Below are positions 23,947 to 35,653 of a stretch of DNA of 64,000 nt, in pieces (positions within the stretch are counted from its first letter, which is position 1; every line of letters begins with the position of its first letter). The translations under genes were made by a program, and so were the position numbers. Under the pieces are notes generated by a model. That model made no database searches, was not told the origin of the DNA, and saw nothing but the letters and a program-made list of their open reading frames with translations. Origin of the DNA: Myrmaecium sp. VS I D KN 1 (taxonomy: Eukaryota; Ascomycota; Dothideomycetes; Valsariales; Valsariaceae); contig JADQAV010000002.1 in the NCBI GenBank assembly GCA_019775845.1, positions 2,542,001-2,606,000 of the forward strand, read 5' to 3'.

Positions 23947-25344
23947 ATGCCTGCGGCTGTCCTCAAAACTCCCGTTCCCCCAGAGGAAGGGTGTTGGCAT
24001 TCTACTTGTTCAGAATACAGCTCTCCTCCCAACCCACTTCCCACACCAACGCCGGACATGGACTCCGACTCGGTTCACTATGTTTCTTCCGTCACCCAGC
24101 CTCCGCCCCAGGCTGGAAGCCTGAGCAGTGAAATCCCCAGCACAGGATGGTACAGCCCAGGCATGGCGGTGACAGTAGGTGTCACTGCTCGACGAGTATC
24201 TGGGCTGCGCTGAACCTAATGCATAGCAGACCTCTTATTCAAGCTTCAATTACGAGAATCCTTATGTGACTCCTCAGCCGTCATCCATAACATCATTCTC
24301 CCCGATGCCGGAGAGGTTTAAACCCACTGATACGGCGACCACTGGCTATGTAAGAACACAGCCGTTGTGTTATTCGCCCGTGGCCGAATTCTCCAAGTTC
24401 CCAGAGGGAGGACTGTGCGGGACCACTCCGCCCACGGAGAACCCGTACATCGAGATCCCAAAGGCGCAAGATGCATCCTTCATGTACGGCTTCGTGCATG
24501 TGGATAACTCGTCCGGGATGCTTCCCGCGAGGCCGCGCAGCAGCCCGAGCACCTTTAGCCCTTCCGCCGAAGGGCGTGTGGACAACTGGTCGTGGGCCGC
24601 GAACCCTCTCGGAATTACCGCTCCCGACTTCAACCCCTCCGCGTTCACAGGGTCGACCTATCCTCCCCCCATCCCACCAAAGAGCCCTATGAAAAGCGAC
24701 TCCGCGGTGCCTTCCATTGCTACTCCGCAGCCTCGACGGCCTTATGCTCCGATCGCACCGAATCCTAATTCTCTCCAGCGCATGGCGCAGCGGAAACGTG
24801 CGCGCGACCAGGAAGGCTCGCCAGATGTTGGCAAGCGAAGGAAGCGCTCGGAGTCGGTCGCCATCCCTATGGAACTAGGAGAAGAAGATCGCTTGCTTCT
24901 CAAGCTGAAGGAAGAAGATGGCATGCCGTGGAAGGATATCGCGGCCAAGTTCCAAGCGGATCTCGGGAAAACATATCAGATCCCCGCGCTGCAGATGCGT
25001 TTAAAGCGATTGCGCGAGCGATTACGGGTGTGGAGCGAAGCGGATCTTCAGGCTCTGCGGCTCGCGCACGAGTACTGGATCCAACATAAGTTTGAGATCA
25101 TTGCAGGAAAGGTAAGAGGATCTCCCTGAGCAAGCGAGTCGACGTGACCGCTGACTGCCAGCAGATGCTCGAATTCGGCGCGACGGAGAAATGGACGTCC
25201 AGGCAGTGCGCTCGCAAATGGCACGAGATCGACCCGGGCCCGACCCCGTATACGACGTACGACCAGCCGACCCCGGCTTACACGACGTATACCACCAGTC
25301 CCGTCGAGACGCCTGCTCTTCATCCGTTCATGCAGTTTCCCTGA
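23947..25344 (+). CDS. Myb/SANT-like DNA-binding protein
   Basis: Exons are 23947-24174, 24230-25111 and 25165-25344, all joining in phase 0 to 429 aa; using the alternative acceptor 3 bases earlier would add one Gln. Residues 1-240 are Pro/Ser/Thr-rich and disordered. After a basic nuclear-signal-like stretch (KRRKRSE) comes a helical region beginning ELGEEDRLLLKLKEED, followed by MPWKDIAAKF and a basic helix LQMRLKRLRERLR. A second unit, WSEADLQALRLAHEYW, runs across the second intron into KWTSRQCARKWHEI. The spacing of tryptophans and the basic third helix fit tandem Myb/SANT-like folds. The tail is Thr/Tyr/Pro-rich. I infer a fungal transcription factor; I do not recognise a named orthologue. 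Confidence 0.8.
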
Positions 25345-28300
25345 GCCCCACATTTCCCTATGCTTTTTCTCTTTACTCATTCACACTTCACTTCAATACC
25401 ACCCTGCAACGATTACGATACTCACGAAGGAGAGGCGATCTCACTCGAGGTTAAACCTTTTGTGCTTTTTTCCTTTCGATTTTTCCTTTCGCTTTTTCCT
25501 TTCGCTTTTTCCTTTCGCTTTTTCCTTTCTTTGTTCTTGATATGATCATGGTCACTCATGAAGGACGGTCTCTGTCGCTCTGGCCGCGCTTATGCCGGCC
25601 GATCGCTTTTTAACGTTCATTGTATATATTTGACGTTCGACATTTTGTCTCTTTTTTTCAATCTTGCATACTGTTCTCCTTCTTGTTCAAACCTTCAATA
25701 CTCGTCTTGCTTGATTTCTATCTGTCTTCACGCGCCTGCGAGACAATCTTTGTGCATACTGCTTCTTCTTTCTTGGGTGGTCTTGTCTATTCTTGGGATT
25801 GAAACTCCGATGCCAGAATCCTCTCTGCTCCGAACGAACCAACTAGGAGGGTAATCCCTGCGGATCTTTCGTACGTGGGGGGGTTTCTGAAAGGAGACGA
25901 TCATGTTATATACCATGCGCTGCTGTCAATTTTCCTCGCTCTCCGTTCTTTCCTCCTTTCTTTCTCCATCCGCAGCTCGATTTCCTTTCTTCCTCGTCTT
26001 CTTCCTTCAACCGAAGAGAAGGAAGAATGATTAAGAATCAACAAGGTTTATTCGAGAGTTCCGCATCGTCGAGTTGCACTGCGTTGCGTTGCGTTGCACC
26101 GCGCCGGCCGGCCAGCCGCATCGAGCGAGCGCCCGAGGGGGGCCATCCCTCAGCCTTACGGCCTCCCCACCTTATCATCGTCATCATCCTCAGCCTTACG
26201 GGGCGGGACGAGGGCGCGGGGTTACATGGTCCGTGCGCCGATGCACCACATCTGCACCACACCTGCACCTCGCTGCCTCTAAATATATTTACGTACATAT
26301 TGATACACACACTGCTCCGGTCCGGTCATCCACCGGCGCAACGCGGACTTTGGAGCTGATCTCCTACCGTCTGTACTTGACGGACTTCGGTTAGAGGCTT
26401 CAAGAAGGTCATTTGTCCGCTAATTTTGTCGCGTTTGAAACAGCACACCCGCATCCATCCATCTGCTCCCTGGTCTCTACCTCTTTCTCACTTACTCTCA
26501 ATTGCCATAATACTTTACTATCACAAGTACCATCTTACCTACTATATGTAGCACGCATATTGTTAACACACAACGCTCAACCCATGAGTTCCACCGCTCA
26601 CCACCACCGATTCCTTGGAAGTCACTCACACCTATACATACGTCCATCACGATCCCTCTTCGCGTACGGAACTCTATTACCTGAAATACATACCACCACC
26701 CTGGCCCAGCCCACCAACCCAAAGTCGCACCTCCACACTCCCCCCCTCCATCAGTCCATTAGTCCAGGCCTTGGACCGCGCTCACTCAGCCCTACCCGCT
26801 TACCCCCCCCTTCATCCCCTCGCGCCAGAAGATTTCTCACACCCTACCTATGTACCCTCTGCTGACCTCCATCGAATCGCCCACAGCAGCTTATCCGCGC
26901 CTCGCCAGCGTGTTAGGGTTACCCTTCTTATCATGCTTAACTTGTATGTACCAAGGCTGGTTGTACTACTTCTTGTAGCTTTGGGAGGAGCTTCGCTTTC
27001 GTGTCATTTTCCTTCCTTACCTCCCTCATTCCTTCCGTCGCGCTGTTCATTCATCCAATCCAATCCAATCCAATCCAATCCCTCGTTCCCAGTCTCCCGT
27101 CCCCCGTGCCCCATGCCCCGTGCCATAGCCGGGGTCTTCCGTAGCTCTCCGCTCAACCTCTCTTCCCCACCTCATTCCCATACGATATGGGGCCCGACTG
27201 CGCTTGATATGGATGTGCACGTGGTTAGCTCGGCTCCTTTCACGGGGCGGGGGTTCCCCATTCCCATCATCGAAGCGTGGCTCGAGGCTGGTTGTGGGAG
27301 GTGCTTGCTCCTGTCTTTCTCTTTCTCTCTCTTTCTCTCTTCTTTTGTTAGCTTCCCTCGTTCCGATCTTATATAGACTGTTCGTCTCACTTGTACTCTC
27401 TTGCTTTCTTGGGGCAACGAGTGAGCAGTGAGCGAGGGTGGCCTCGTCCGTCCCCCCGGCTGGCGAGGCGAGATGGAAGGGACTGGGGGGTTCGGGAGGA
27501 ACGGAGGATTTCCATGCTGATCAAGCACTAAGGTGATGGGAGGCGGTGCAGTATCGTAGCAAGAGGCAGTGACAGTGGTATTAGCAGTAGTAATAGTAAT
27601 ATAAGTGCTCCATACAGTCCCCTACGATACGGTACGATACATACACAATGTCGAAACGCCACCCCCTTCCTGATCCCACCGAACCATACATACAACTCTG
27701 TAGAGCGCGTAGCGAGTGACTCACAGCATGCAACAGATAGAACAAAACAAAAGAAAGGGAAATACATACGAACAGAGGAGGAAGAGGATGTACATATCGT
27801 GGATATCATCAAGTTAAACAAACAGAGATGAAACATGAATGAAAGAGAAAGGAAGACGAAAACGGAACGAACGTACACTGCGGCACCATGCGATACCGTG
27901 GAAAAGGAAAGAACGACGACATACGACGACAACAATAATAGCCAAAGAAAACGCCGAAGATCGTCCTCCTAGTCCCGGGGCATTTCCTCATCTTCCATTT
28001 CCTTTCCGTTTCCACCATCCTCTTTTTCCTTTTTCCTTCCATTCCGGTGTTCTCCTCCCCCGGCCGCCGTTCATGTTGACATTCCTTTTTCTTACAGAAA
28101 CACACGCCGCCCAACATACACCGTAGAAGACCACGGATCCAAGAAGAAAAAGAAAGATAGGTGAAGATGAACTAGGAACGAAACGAGGAAGGAACAAGCA
28201 CCATCCCAAAACATGAAACGAGCTATACAAAACAGATCGCCAACCGACCGCCACGCCACCTAGGGCCAAGTAGATGTGATGCCCAAGATTCGAAGAAATA

Positions 28301-28427
28301 AAAACACCGCGCCATATGCAACACCCCAAAGCGAAACGCCCGCCCGATTTGTTCGCTCGAACAAAATCCGGAAGAAAAAGAAGAACGCCAGGGGAAAACA
28401 AAATCCGGAATACAGACAGCACTCTCA
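25345..28427. other. 3.1-kb convergent gene-free region
   Basis: It lies between the 3' ends of the Myb-like gene (plus) and the F-box gene (minus). No supported gene. A 13-bp tandem repeat (CGCTTTTTCCTTT, about five copies, the first imperfect) lies at about 25464-25530, and AATCC is repeated five times at about 27057-27081. Long open frames such as 26615-27376 are low-complexity Pro/Ser/His strings without family features. Confidence 0.4.
25464..25530. repeat. 13-bp tandem repeat (CGCTTTTTCCTTT)n
   Basis: About five head-to-tail copies, the first imperfect, 120 bases after the stop codon of the Myb-like gene, probably within its 3' UTR or terminator region. Confidence 0.7.
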
Positions 28428-31400
28428 TCAAAAGTCATCATCCGGACCCCGCTTCCCCACCCGCCACACCCCCTCCTTCCCCGCCGTATGCAAGAAGCGC
28501 AGGCGCGGATTCGTCGCAAAATTGGTACCAGACGAGGCACGTCGGCGGGCAGTATTCCCACCACCGCGAACGCCCCCACCGTCCCGCGGGCGCGTGACCC
28601 GCGCGACGCCGCCCTCGGCCAGCCAGCGACCGAGGTTCTTGCACTGGCTGACGTCGAAGGTGCGCAGGTCGGTGCAGCCGGCGACGACGGCCTCGACGCC
28701 GGTGCCGGTGACGCGGACGCAGCCGCGCACGCTCAGGTGGCGGAGCTCGAGCAGGTGGAGGGAGATGCAGCGCAGGCTGGCGTCGGAGACGGCGGAGCCG
28801 CAGAAGGCGAGGGAGAGGTGGGTGAGGGAGGGGCAGCCGAGGGCGAGGACCTCGGTCGCCGTGTCGGAGAGGGCGCAGCAGAAGGACTGGGGGTTTGGAG
28901 TGTTAGCGGATGGTGGGTTACCATCAAGAGAGGGGGGGGGGGGGGGGGTGTTNNGTTCGTTCAACTCACCAGATCGAGCTCCTTGAGCCCTTTGGCTGCG
29001 TTCGTCAGGTACACGATCGCGTTGTCGGTCAGGTAGGTGCAGTCGGCCAAGCACAGCTTCTGGAGCCGGGGGAACTGGTAGACGCTCCAGTGCTGGAAGC
29101 CTTGGTCGGTGATGGTCGTGCAGCGGGTCAGGTCCATCTGCTCGATCCGGCTCGAGGCATGCACGGCGATGTGCGCCATGGACCGGTCGGTAATGTGCTT
29201 GCAGTAGCTCAGCGTCAGCCGCTTGAGCTTGGGACAGCCGACCACGGTGCCCGGCGGGAGCGGCTGCGGCGGCGGCTGCGGCTTGCCGCCCCGCTGCTTG
29301 TTCAGCAGGTGCTGCTGCGCGGCCTGCGCCTGGAGCATCGCGGGGGTCGTCTCCGGCACCACCCAGCCCACCACGCGGGCGAGCAGGTTGTCGCCCACCT
29401 TCCGACAGTTGCTCAGGTCGATCTCCTCGAGCCCTTTCGCCCGGGTGACCATCTCGAGCACGGCCTGGCCGGTGATGTCCCACACGCTCTTCATCTTCCA
29501 GGACCGGACCCGGGCGCCGCAGGCGTGGGCGAGGGCCATGAACCCTTCGTCGGTGACGTGGAAGCAGTTGCTGATGTCGATGTGGTACGGCCGGTTGCCG
29601 ACGAAGGGGGCGATGATGTTGGCCAGCACGTGATCGGTCACTTTGCGGTTGAACTTGGTCAGGTCCAGGGTGTGCAGGATGTCCGGGGACGTCGTCAGGA
29701 TCTTGAACCAGTGCATCGACACTTGGCGCATGCGCATCAGCTGCGCGATGTCCAGGTGCCGGAAGATGCGCACCAGGACCTCCTCCGGGAGGAGGCCCTT
29801 GCCGAACCGGCTCGAGCGGCGGACGATCCTCGGACGCTTGTAGCCGCTCGAGGCCTTCGGGGGTGTGGTTTCGTGCTTGAAGTTCCTCGCGAGGGAGGGG
29901 GGTGTGATGATGCCGTTGGGCGAGGTGGACCGCTTGCGCGACGCATCGTCTTTGTCTTGCTGCTGGCCGTCCTGGCCCGGCGGCGGCGGTGGCGCAAGCG
30001 ATCCTCGTCGTGACCGCGCGCGCATGTTGTCGAGGTCCGCGTTGAGGAACGGATCCGGGTCGGCCGGCTCGATCATCGATTGCTCGTGTCGGCGACTGGG
30101 CGTGGACGGGGTGTCCGGGCCGCTGTCGGTGAACGTCACCGTGGGGAGCGTCTTCTTTCCCGTCGGCGTCCGTGGCCGCATGTCCCCGATCGCCAGCTCG
30201 TCGATGGACGGGGGCGCGTCCACGTCGGACATGACGATGTCGTCGTCGCCCGCCGCTTCCAATCTCTGCTTCGCGACGCTTTCCACCTGTCGCCGCACGT
30301 CGGGCGAGCATTTGTCCCAGAGCTGGTTCAGGACGTCGCCGCTGATCATCAGACATTCCGTCTGGGAGACGGTGCGCACGGTGGCCGTACGTCGCGGGGC
30401 CAGCGACAGGCTGGTGACCTCGCCGAAGTACTGGCCCGGCTTGAGCCGGGCCTTGACCTGCTGGACCGGCGACTGTTTTCGCACGCTGGTGTCGAGCTTC
30501 TCGTCCCTCCGCTCTTCGGAGGCTCGCTCGGCGATCACTTCGACCTCCCCGCGCACGATGAAGAAGACCTCGCGCCCTTGCGAGCCTTGCTTGATGATGT
30601 CGGTGAAGGGAGGAAACGACCTCGGTTGGGCGTTCAAGCCTAAGAAATGGAGGATTTCGGACGGCAGACTGGAGAAGAGCGGCAGCTCTTTCAGCAGCTG
30701 TCGGATGTTGACCGAGCCGCTGCCGAAGGCGCTGAGTGCGGCCGCCTCGGCCAGGCCCGGGCTGGGTGACTTCCGCTTCTTGTGGCTGATCACCTCCCCG
30801 TTCCGCACCGCGCCGACGTCGCCCATCTCAACGTCGCCGCCCATCGTCTCTCGCGTTCGCTTGCCGTTGCGCGCCAAGCCCGTGCTGGCCTGCGTAGAGA
30901 CGTGTCCGAGCTCTTTCTTCTTGCGCTCCAAGATGGTCAAGCGCTCTTTCGCCTCCTCGCGGATCGCCCGCTCCACCTCCGGGAAGTTGGGCAGCTCCTT
31001 CGTCAGGTCCTCTTTGTTCAGCCGGACGACCAAGGAGCGCATCTTCGCGATGATGGTCGCGGTGCGAGGGATGTCCATGAGGATGCCGATCTCGCCGAAG
31101 AAGGCGCCCTGCTTCAGCTCGGCGTAGGTGCTCTCGCCATCCCGCGAGGCGACCCGGACGGCGCCGCGCACCAGCCAGTACATGGCTTTCGCGTCGTCCC
31201 CCTCGGTCAGGATGTACTCGTTGGGGTTGTAGACGTGCGGGCGGAGGTGCGCGCCGATGGCGGCGAGGAAGGAGTCGGGCGCGGAGAGGAAGAGCGGGAA
31301 GGAACGCAGGCGGTCGAGCAGGTCGAGCGGGAGACCTTGGATGGTGGAGGCGGTGAGGGGCGACGGCCGCACCGGTCGGGTCGGGTTCGATTCGGACTCG

Positions 31401-31501
31401 TAGGAGCGGATGAGGGAGAGCGGGTCGGGCACCGGACCGCCGTTGACCTTGCTGGCGTAGATGGCAGGCCCGGCGCCGGAGGACCTGTGGTAGCGGCGCA
31501 T
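28428..31501 (-). CDS. F-box / leucine-rich-repeat protein with two cyclic-nucleotide-binding domains
   Basis: Exons on the minus strand are 31501-28970 and 28886-28428, joining in phase 0 to 996 aa. The first cNMP-binding (CAP_ED) domain spans about residues 65-180 and has the phosphate-binding cassette FFGEIGI...PRTATI (134-150). The second spans about 265-400 with YFGEVTS...RRTATV (358-375). Both keep the Glu and Arg that contact the cyclic nucleotide in PKA-type domains. A basic, acidic and Pro-rich linker follows (about 400-565). An F-box lies at about 565-613 (LLPEEVLVRIFRHLD) and Grr1/Fbl-type leucine-rich repeats run from about 640 to 930, with units such as LKRLTLSYCKHITD. The F-box should bind Skp1 in an SCF ubiquitin ligase with the repeats as substrate site; gating by a cyclic nucleotide is my inference. 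A second ATG further upstream is in frame, but 31501 starts the conserved-looking part. Confidence 0.92.
28932..28954. other. 17-base G run and 2-base N gap in intron of the F-box gene
   Basis: Seventeen consecutive G bases at 28932-28948 are followed by two undetermined bases at 28953-28954. Both lie inside the single intron (28887-28969), so the protein prediction is not affected. This is most likely a sequencing or assembly artefact at a homopolymer. Confidence 0.9.
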
Positions 31502-34500
31502 CGTGCCAATGTCGGGAGGGGCGTGTGTGAGTGTGTGTAGGTGTGTGCGGAGGAGGGGCTGGTGTCGCTGGAATGGAGCGGGTGCTGTGCGTGCGGGAGC
31601 AGCCAGGGTTTTTTCCTTTATTGTGGCCGATGTCTCAGAGTCGGAGCGCGCCTCTTCACTACTGCAGGCTGCCGGTTTGCTCGCGTCGATTACGTGGTGT
31701 GGATGATTGGAAGCGGGAGGGGGAAGCGGTTCGTTTTCCTCTACAAGGCGCGAGACATTGTTTTCTTTGTCGCGTGGGAGAGGAAGCCGGGAGATGCGAT
31801 GGTGATGGAAGGACACTGGGAGGGATTGGCGTGGTCGCGAGCGGGAATGGGAAAGGGAGAGAGAAAGAAAGAGAGAGCGAGGGTGGAGTGGGCACTGCAA
31901 TGATGAAGGGGTGAGGTCAATGGAGGAGGGGTTCGGCCAGATCGCAGCGACACGGAGAAGGTGAGGTGGAGGAGGAGGAAGAAAGCGGTCCAGGATAATA
32001 CTGTAGAGTGACAACGGAGAGAGGGAGAGGAGCGGGCGGAGGAGAGGAGTGGAAAAGGAGGCCGGAGGGCGGACCGGAGGACAGGAGGAGGAGGAGGAGG
32101 AGGAGGAGGAGGAGGATGCGGTGAGCCGGCCGGGTCGGGATGGGATGGGGTGGTCACTAGTAGGTACTGAGCAACGCTCCTCTGGAGGGGAGAAAAGGCG
32201 GGATGGAGAGTACAGTAGTGAGAGGTGCAGTCAGTCAGTCAGTGGTGGGCGGTGTCAGAGTGTCAGCGCGCGCGTTGTGGTCGGGTGCGTGTGCGTCGTG
32301 GGTGTGAACTAAGTGGGCGGGCCTACCAGTCCGGCTGCCGGGCGGGGCAACGAAGGGAGGGAGGGAGGGGAGGGGGGAATCTTGCAGAGTGTGAGGTCAG
32401 GTCCATCATGTTATTTAGGTCAGGTAAGGTAACAGGCACGTTATTTAATCATACTTAAAATCAATCGAAGTTCTTTCATTGAAGTAAGTTATTTCATCTC
32501 TTCAAATTGTATGTCACTGAAGGGAAAACCAACACCATCATCGTCATCATCGTCATATCCTCAGGACGACATACAATAAATTACATGCATACCACGCACG
32601 CACGAATCACACCTGCAGATGCCGCGCTGATTGGACCAGATGCCAAGCCCTTCTGCCGCCCTTCCAGAAGGCGTGGGGGGGGCGCAGATGCTGCCAGGTC
32701 AGGTAAGCTCGGTCACACATTCACCACCCTCTGCTCCCTCCTCCGGTCAACGGTGATGGGACGAGAGAGAGGGAGCACGGGAGCTGGAGAGAGAGAAAGG
32801 GTGAGGAGGGAGAGGGCGCGCGCGCTGCGCCCGGGGCAAAGCTTGTTCGTTCGTTGGCAAGGGGCTGGGCACGGGCAAGGGCAGGGAAGGGCAAGGGCAG
32901 GGAAGGGCAAGGGGCACGGGCAGAGCAGGGGATATCCGTAGTGCGTCAATTGGTGCATCTCTCCCTTTTTTTTTTTTGTCTTTTTCTTCTGGCGATGGAC
33001 TGTGATTATTCACGCCTTCTGCTCCTTCTTCTTATTTTGCTAGAGAGGAGCGTGTCGACGGGTTTTTCCCTTGCTCACGGTATAGCTTCTACATACCTAG
33101 GTAGCTAACTCCCCATCGCCTGTGAGTTAGCTACTAGCCAACCCTATCTCGCTCGCATAACCGGTCCGCATCATGACGCGGCGGCGGCGGCGGCGGCGGC
33201 AGGAGGCGGTAGGAGGCGGTAGGAGGCAGGCGGGCGGTCCACCCCCAGGCTTCCTCCATCCCTCCTCCCTTCTTCCCTCCGAGGAGGAGGAGGAGGAGGA
33301 GGAGGTCACTCGCTTGTGACATGGCAGTCGAGACATCCGCTGTGTTTATGTGAATGTGTAGTTATTTATACCTGCACTTCTCCCTCTATCGATGTATCTA
33401 CGGTACATAAGTACCCAGACAGCTTTTTCCTTTCCTCCCCTCTAGGGCTGATGATGCGAAAGCTTCCGTCTTCGCTTCCGCAAACCCTCCCCGGTCGAAC
33501 CACGGGCGGGAACGCAGTGGTTGATGAAACAAACACCCGAGCACGCGCCCCCCTCGAACGGAACGGTGACGTTCGTCGGCTTCGGGGTAGGTGACTTGCA
33601 TAAGAGCCCTCCGGTTCTGTAAAAACATGTTGTATTTCCATCCGTACAAGACGACCGATACTTCTTCCCACTCTCGAGCACTCCCGTCCATCTCGACGTT
33701 CACTCTCCTACATAGGCCGTTACCCGTGTGCCGCCGAATGGGCGGTCAAGCTGGATGGAGGAGGGATGGGTCGGATGTCGATGCAGGTTAGGTGGTCCGA
33801 GAGCCAGCGTCCATGCTTTTTCTTCCATTCTTCGCCGTCGTCGCGTGTTGTACCATCCTCTGCCTTGCGTTGGCTGCCCTGCATAACTTAACGAGAGGGA
33901 GGGAGGGAGAGGGAGCGTGTCGTGCCCTGTGAGCTCGAGCTCGCGTTCGTGAAGAGAGCGCGCTCCCTGCCCCCATGCCTGGACAAGGGAGATGGAGGGA
34001 GAGAGGGAGATGCAGAACATATCTGTTCACGGCGGTATTTTGCATTGGCATGGGTATGGGTATGGGTATGGTATCATTCTGATCTGAGGCTTTGCTAGGA
34101 CTGGGTCTTATATCTCGGCGTATGTTTTTGTGGCTGAACCGTGTAAACCACCATGAGATATGTACAGTATGTACAGCAAGCTCCGAACCGCTCTCTTTCT
34201 CCTTTCCTTCCTAGCTTCTACAAAGCCCAATTCGATCCTTCTTCTACGTCGAGGACGATGACTTCTTCAATTTTTCTGCACCGAGGTCCGGTAAGACATG
34301 TCTCACTTCCCCTCGACGATCTGCTGGATCAGCATCCCCATCCTGAGGCAACGCGGGGTGAAAGTCGTGGAAGGAAACACCTCACAACCAACTGGGTGGT
34401 ACCTGATTACTAGTAGGCAACCCTTCTTTTCTGCCTGAGGCTCATTGAGATCCTGTAGTATGAAGAATCTTCTGTGGAAGGAGTGAGGTTACACAGCTAC

Positions 34501-35116
34501 CTGAACGAGACAGGCAGGCACGCACGGTGAGGCGGGAGCGATAGCCTTTAAAAGCCGTTTCTCGAGCGGTCCACAACCAACCGACCAACAACAACCACAT
34601 CTTATGGCTGAGTCGTTCCAATATTTAGGCATCAGCCGTGACCGTCGACGCACACGAGAAGGGAATAATAGTCATCCGCACAGCCACTCACAGACCAAAA
34701 GAATTCCACGTGGTGGCACCCTGCCAACCGCGTGTGACTCACAACCGCGGGATCATCGTTGGCTGTAGAGGGACGAGGGGGAACGACGACGACCGAGGGA
34801 AGGCAGAAGCCTAACGTAAAGTCGCTGATTGTGGCACTAGTCCACAAAGCCTCACCGCGTTCAGTTGAGGGAGCGAGGTAGTAGGTAGGAGTTTCCGTCT
34901 GCCGCAAGGTACAGTATATAATAAATAAGAAAGCTCTCGCTGTCATCCCTCTGAGTTCGACAACGTCTGTTTTCGGAAGACGCTCTCCATTCAACGCGTC
35001 CGGTTCTTTCAAATTTTCTTCCTTTCTCCGTTTTGTCGGTTTGCTTGACGTCAAGTATATACTGTACATACCTCTATCGAAGTCTCCCCTTTCATCTCAT
35101 CTCATTTCATCTCGTC
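31502..35116. other. 3.6-kb divergent upstream region, gene-free
   Basis: It lies between the start of the F-box gene (minus) and of the MJ1316 gene (plus). It is dominated by low-complexity DNA: a GGA microsatellite at about 32084-32115, an A/G-rich GGGCAAGGGCA repeat at 32873-32920, CGG repeats at 33178-33200, GGA repeats at 33283-33304 and GGGTAT repeats at about 34049-34073. I find no coding signature. Long upstream regions of this kind are usual for regulatory genes. Confidence 0.4.
35044..35055. promoter_or_regulatory. CRE-like palindrome CTTGACGTCAAG upstream of the MJ1316 gene
   Basis: A perfect 12-bp palindrome containing TGACGTCA, the consensus cAMP response element bound by ATF/CREB-type bZIP proteins. 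It lies about 62-73 bases before the ATG at 35117 and directly before an AT-rich TATATA-like sequence (35056-35061). Function is inferred from sequence only. Confidence 0.5.
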
Positions 35117-35653
35117 ATGGCGCACCCAATCCCGCCAACGGAAACAACGACGACGACGACGACTTCCTCCTCTTCGTCCACCGCAGCAATTTCCGCCATC
35201 GACGCGCAGTCCTCGCCACTCGCGGCCCTGCGCGCGCAAGCCCAGCACGCCTACCAGTCCGCGCTCGAGGAAGCGGCGGCCGAAGCGGCGGCGAGCGCCC
35301 AGCTGGAGGCGTGGAAGAAGGAAAAGGCTGCGCATGCGCGACAAAGAACGCCGACGCCGACGCCGACGCCGACGCTGCGTCCGGTGCATGACCTGCTCCA
35401 TCGGCTGTCGTGGGACCCGGCGTACGAGGTGGGCGACTACGCCGTCGTCTACCTCGACCGGTTCGCAGGGCAGATGGAGCGGCCGCTGGTGGAGTGGCGG
35501 AGGGAGACGACGGACGAGGAGTTCATCCCGCTGCATCGGGTGGTCGGGGTGAAGGACTGCCGGACGGGGGCGTGGGTGTGGGATAAGAAGAGAAGGGTGG
35601 ACGAGGTGTTCGGCAGTGGGAAAGGCAGGAATGATGGTGAGGATGGGGCGTGA
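35117..35653 (+). CDS. Small MJ1316 (DUF504) RNA-end-recognition domain protein
   Basis: Single-exon gene of 178 aa. The start at 35117 (TCATGG context) is chosen over an upstream in-frame ATG because the latter would add a hydrophobic leader read from UTR-like sequence. Residues 1-95 are Thr/Ser-rich and then an Ala/Glu-rich helix, followed by Pro-Thr repeats. The C-terminal domain (about 95-170) has the MJ1316 pattern: DLLHRLSWDP, GDYAVVYLDR, EFIPLHRVVGVKD and AWVWDKK. In other proteins this domain is attached to LigT-like phosphoesterases or nucleotidyltransferases and is thought to recognise RNA with cyclic phosphate ends. Here no catalytic partner domain is present, so an adaptor or RNA-binding role is an inference. 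Confidence 0.82.
   Translation: MAHPIPPTETTTTTTTSSSSSTAAISAIDAQSSPLAALRAQAQHAYQSALEEAAAEAAASAQLEAWKKEKAAHARQRTPTPTPTPTLRPVHDLLHRLSWDPAYEVGDYAVVYLDRFAGQMERPLVEWRRETTDEEFIPLHRVVGVKDCRTGAWVWDKKRRVDEVFGSGKGRNDGEDGA

Noticed and set aside
26615-27376. 253-residue plus-strand frame
   Set aside because: Low-complexity Pro/Ser/His translation of CT-rich DNA, with no motif and no splice context.
29865-31127. 420-residue and other long plus-strand frames opposite the F-box gene
   Set aside because: Antisense shadows of a GC-rich coding exon; the minus frame has clear domains.
34049-34073. GGGTAT repeats resembling telomeric sequence
   Set aside because: Only about four copies, not the TTAGGG unit, and internal between genes; an ordinary microsatellite.
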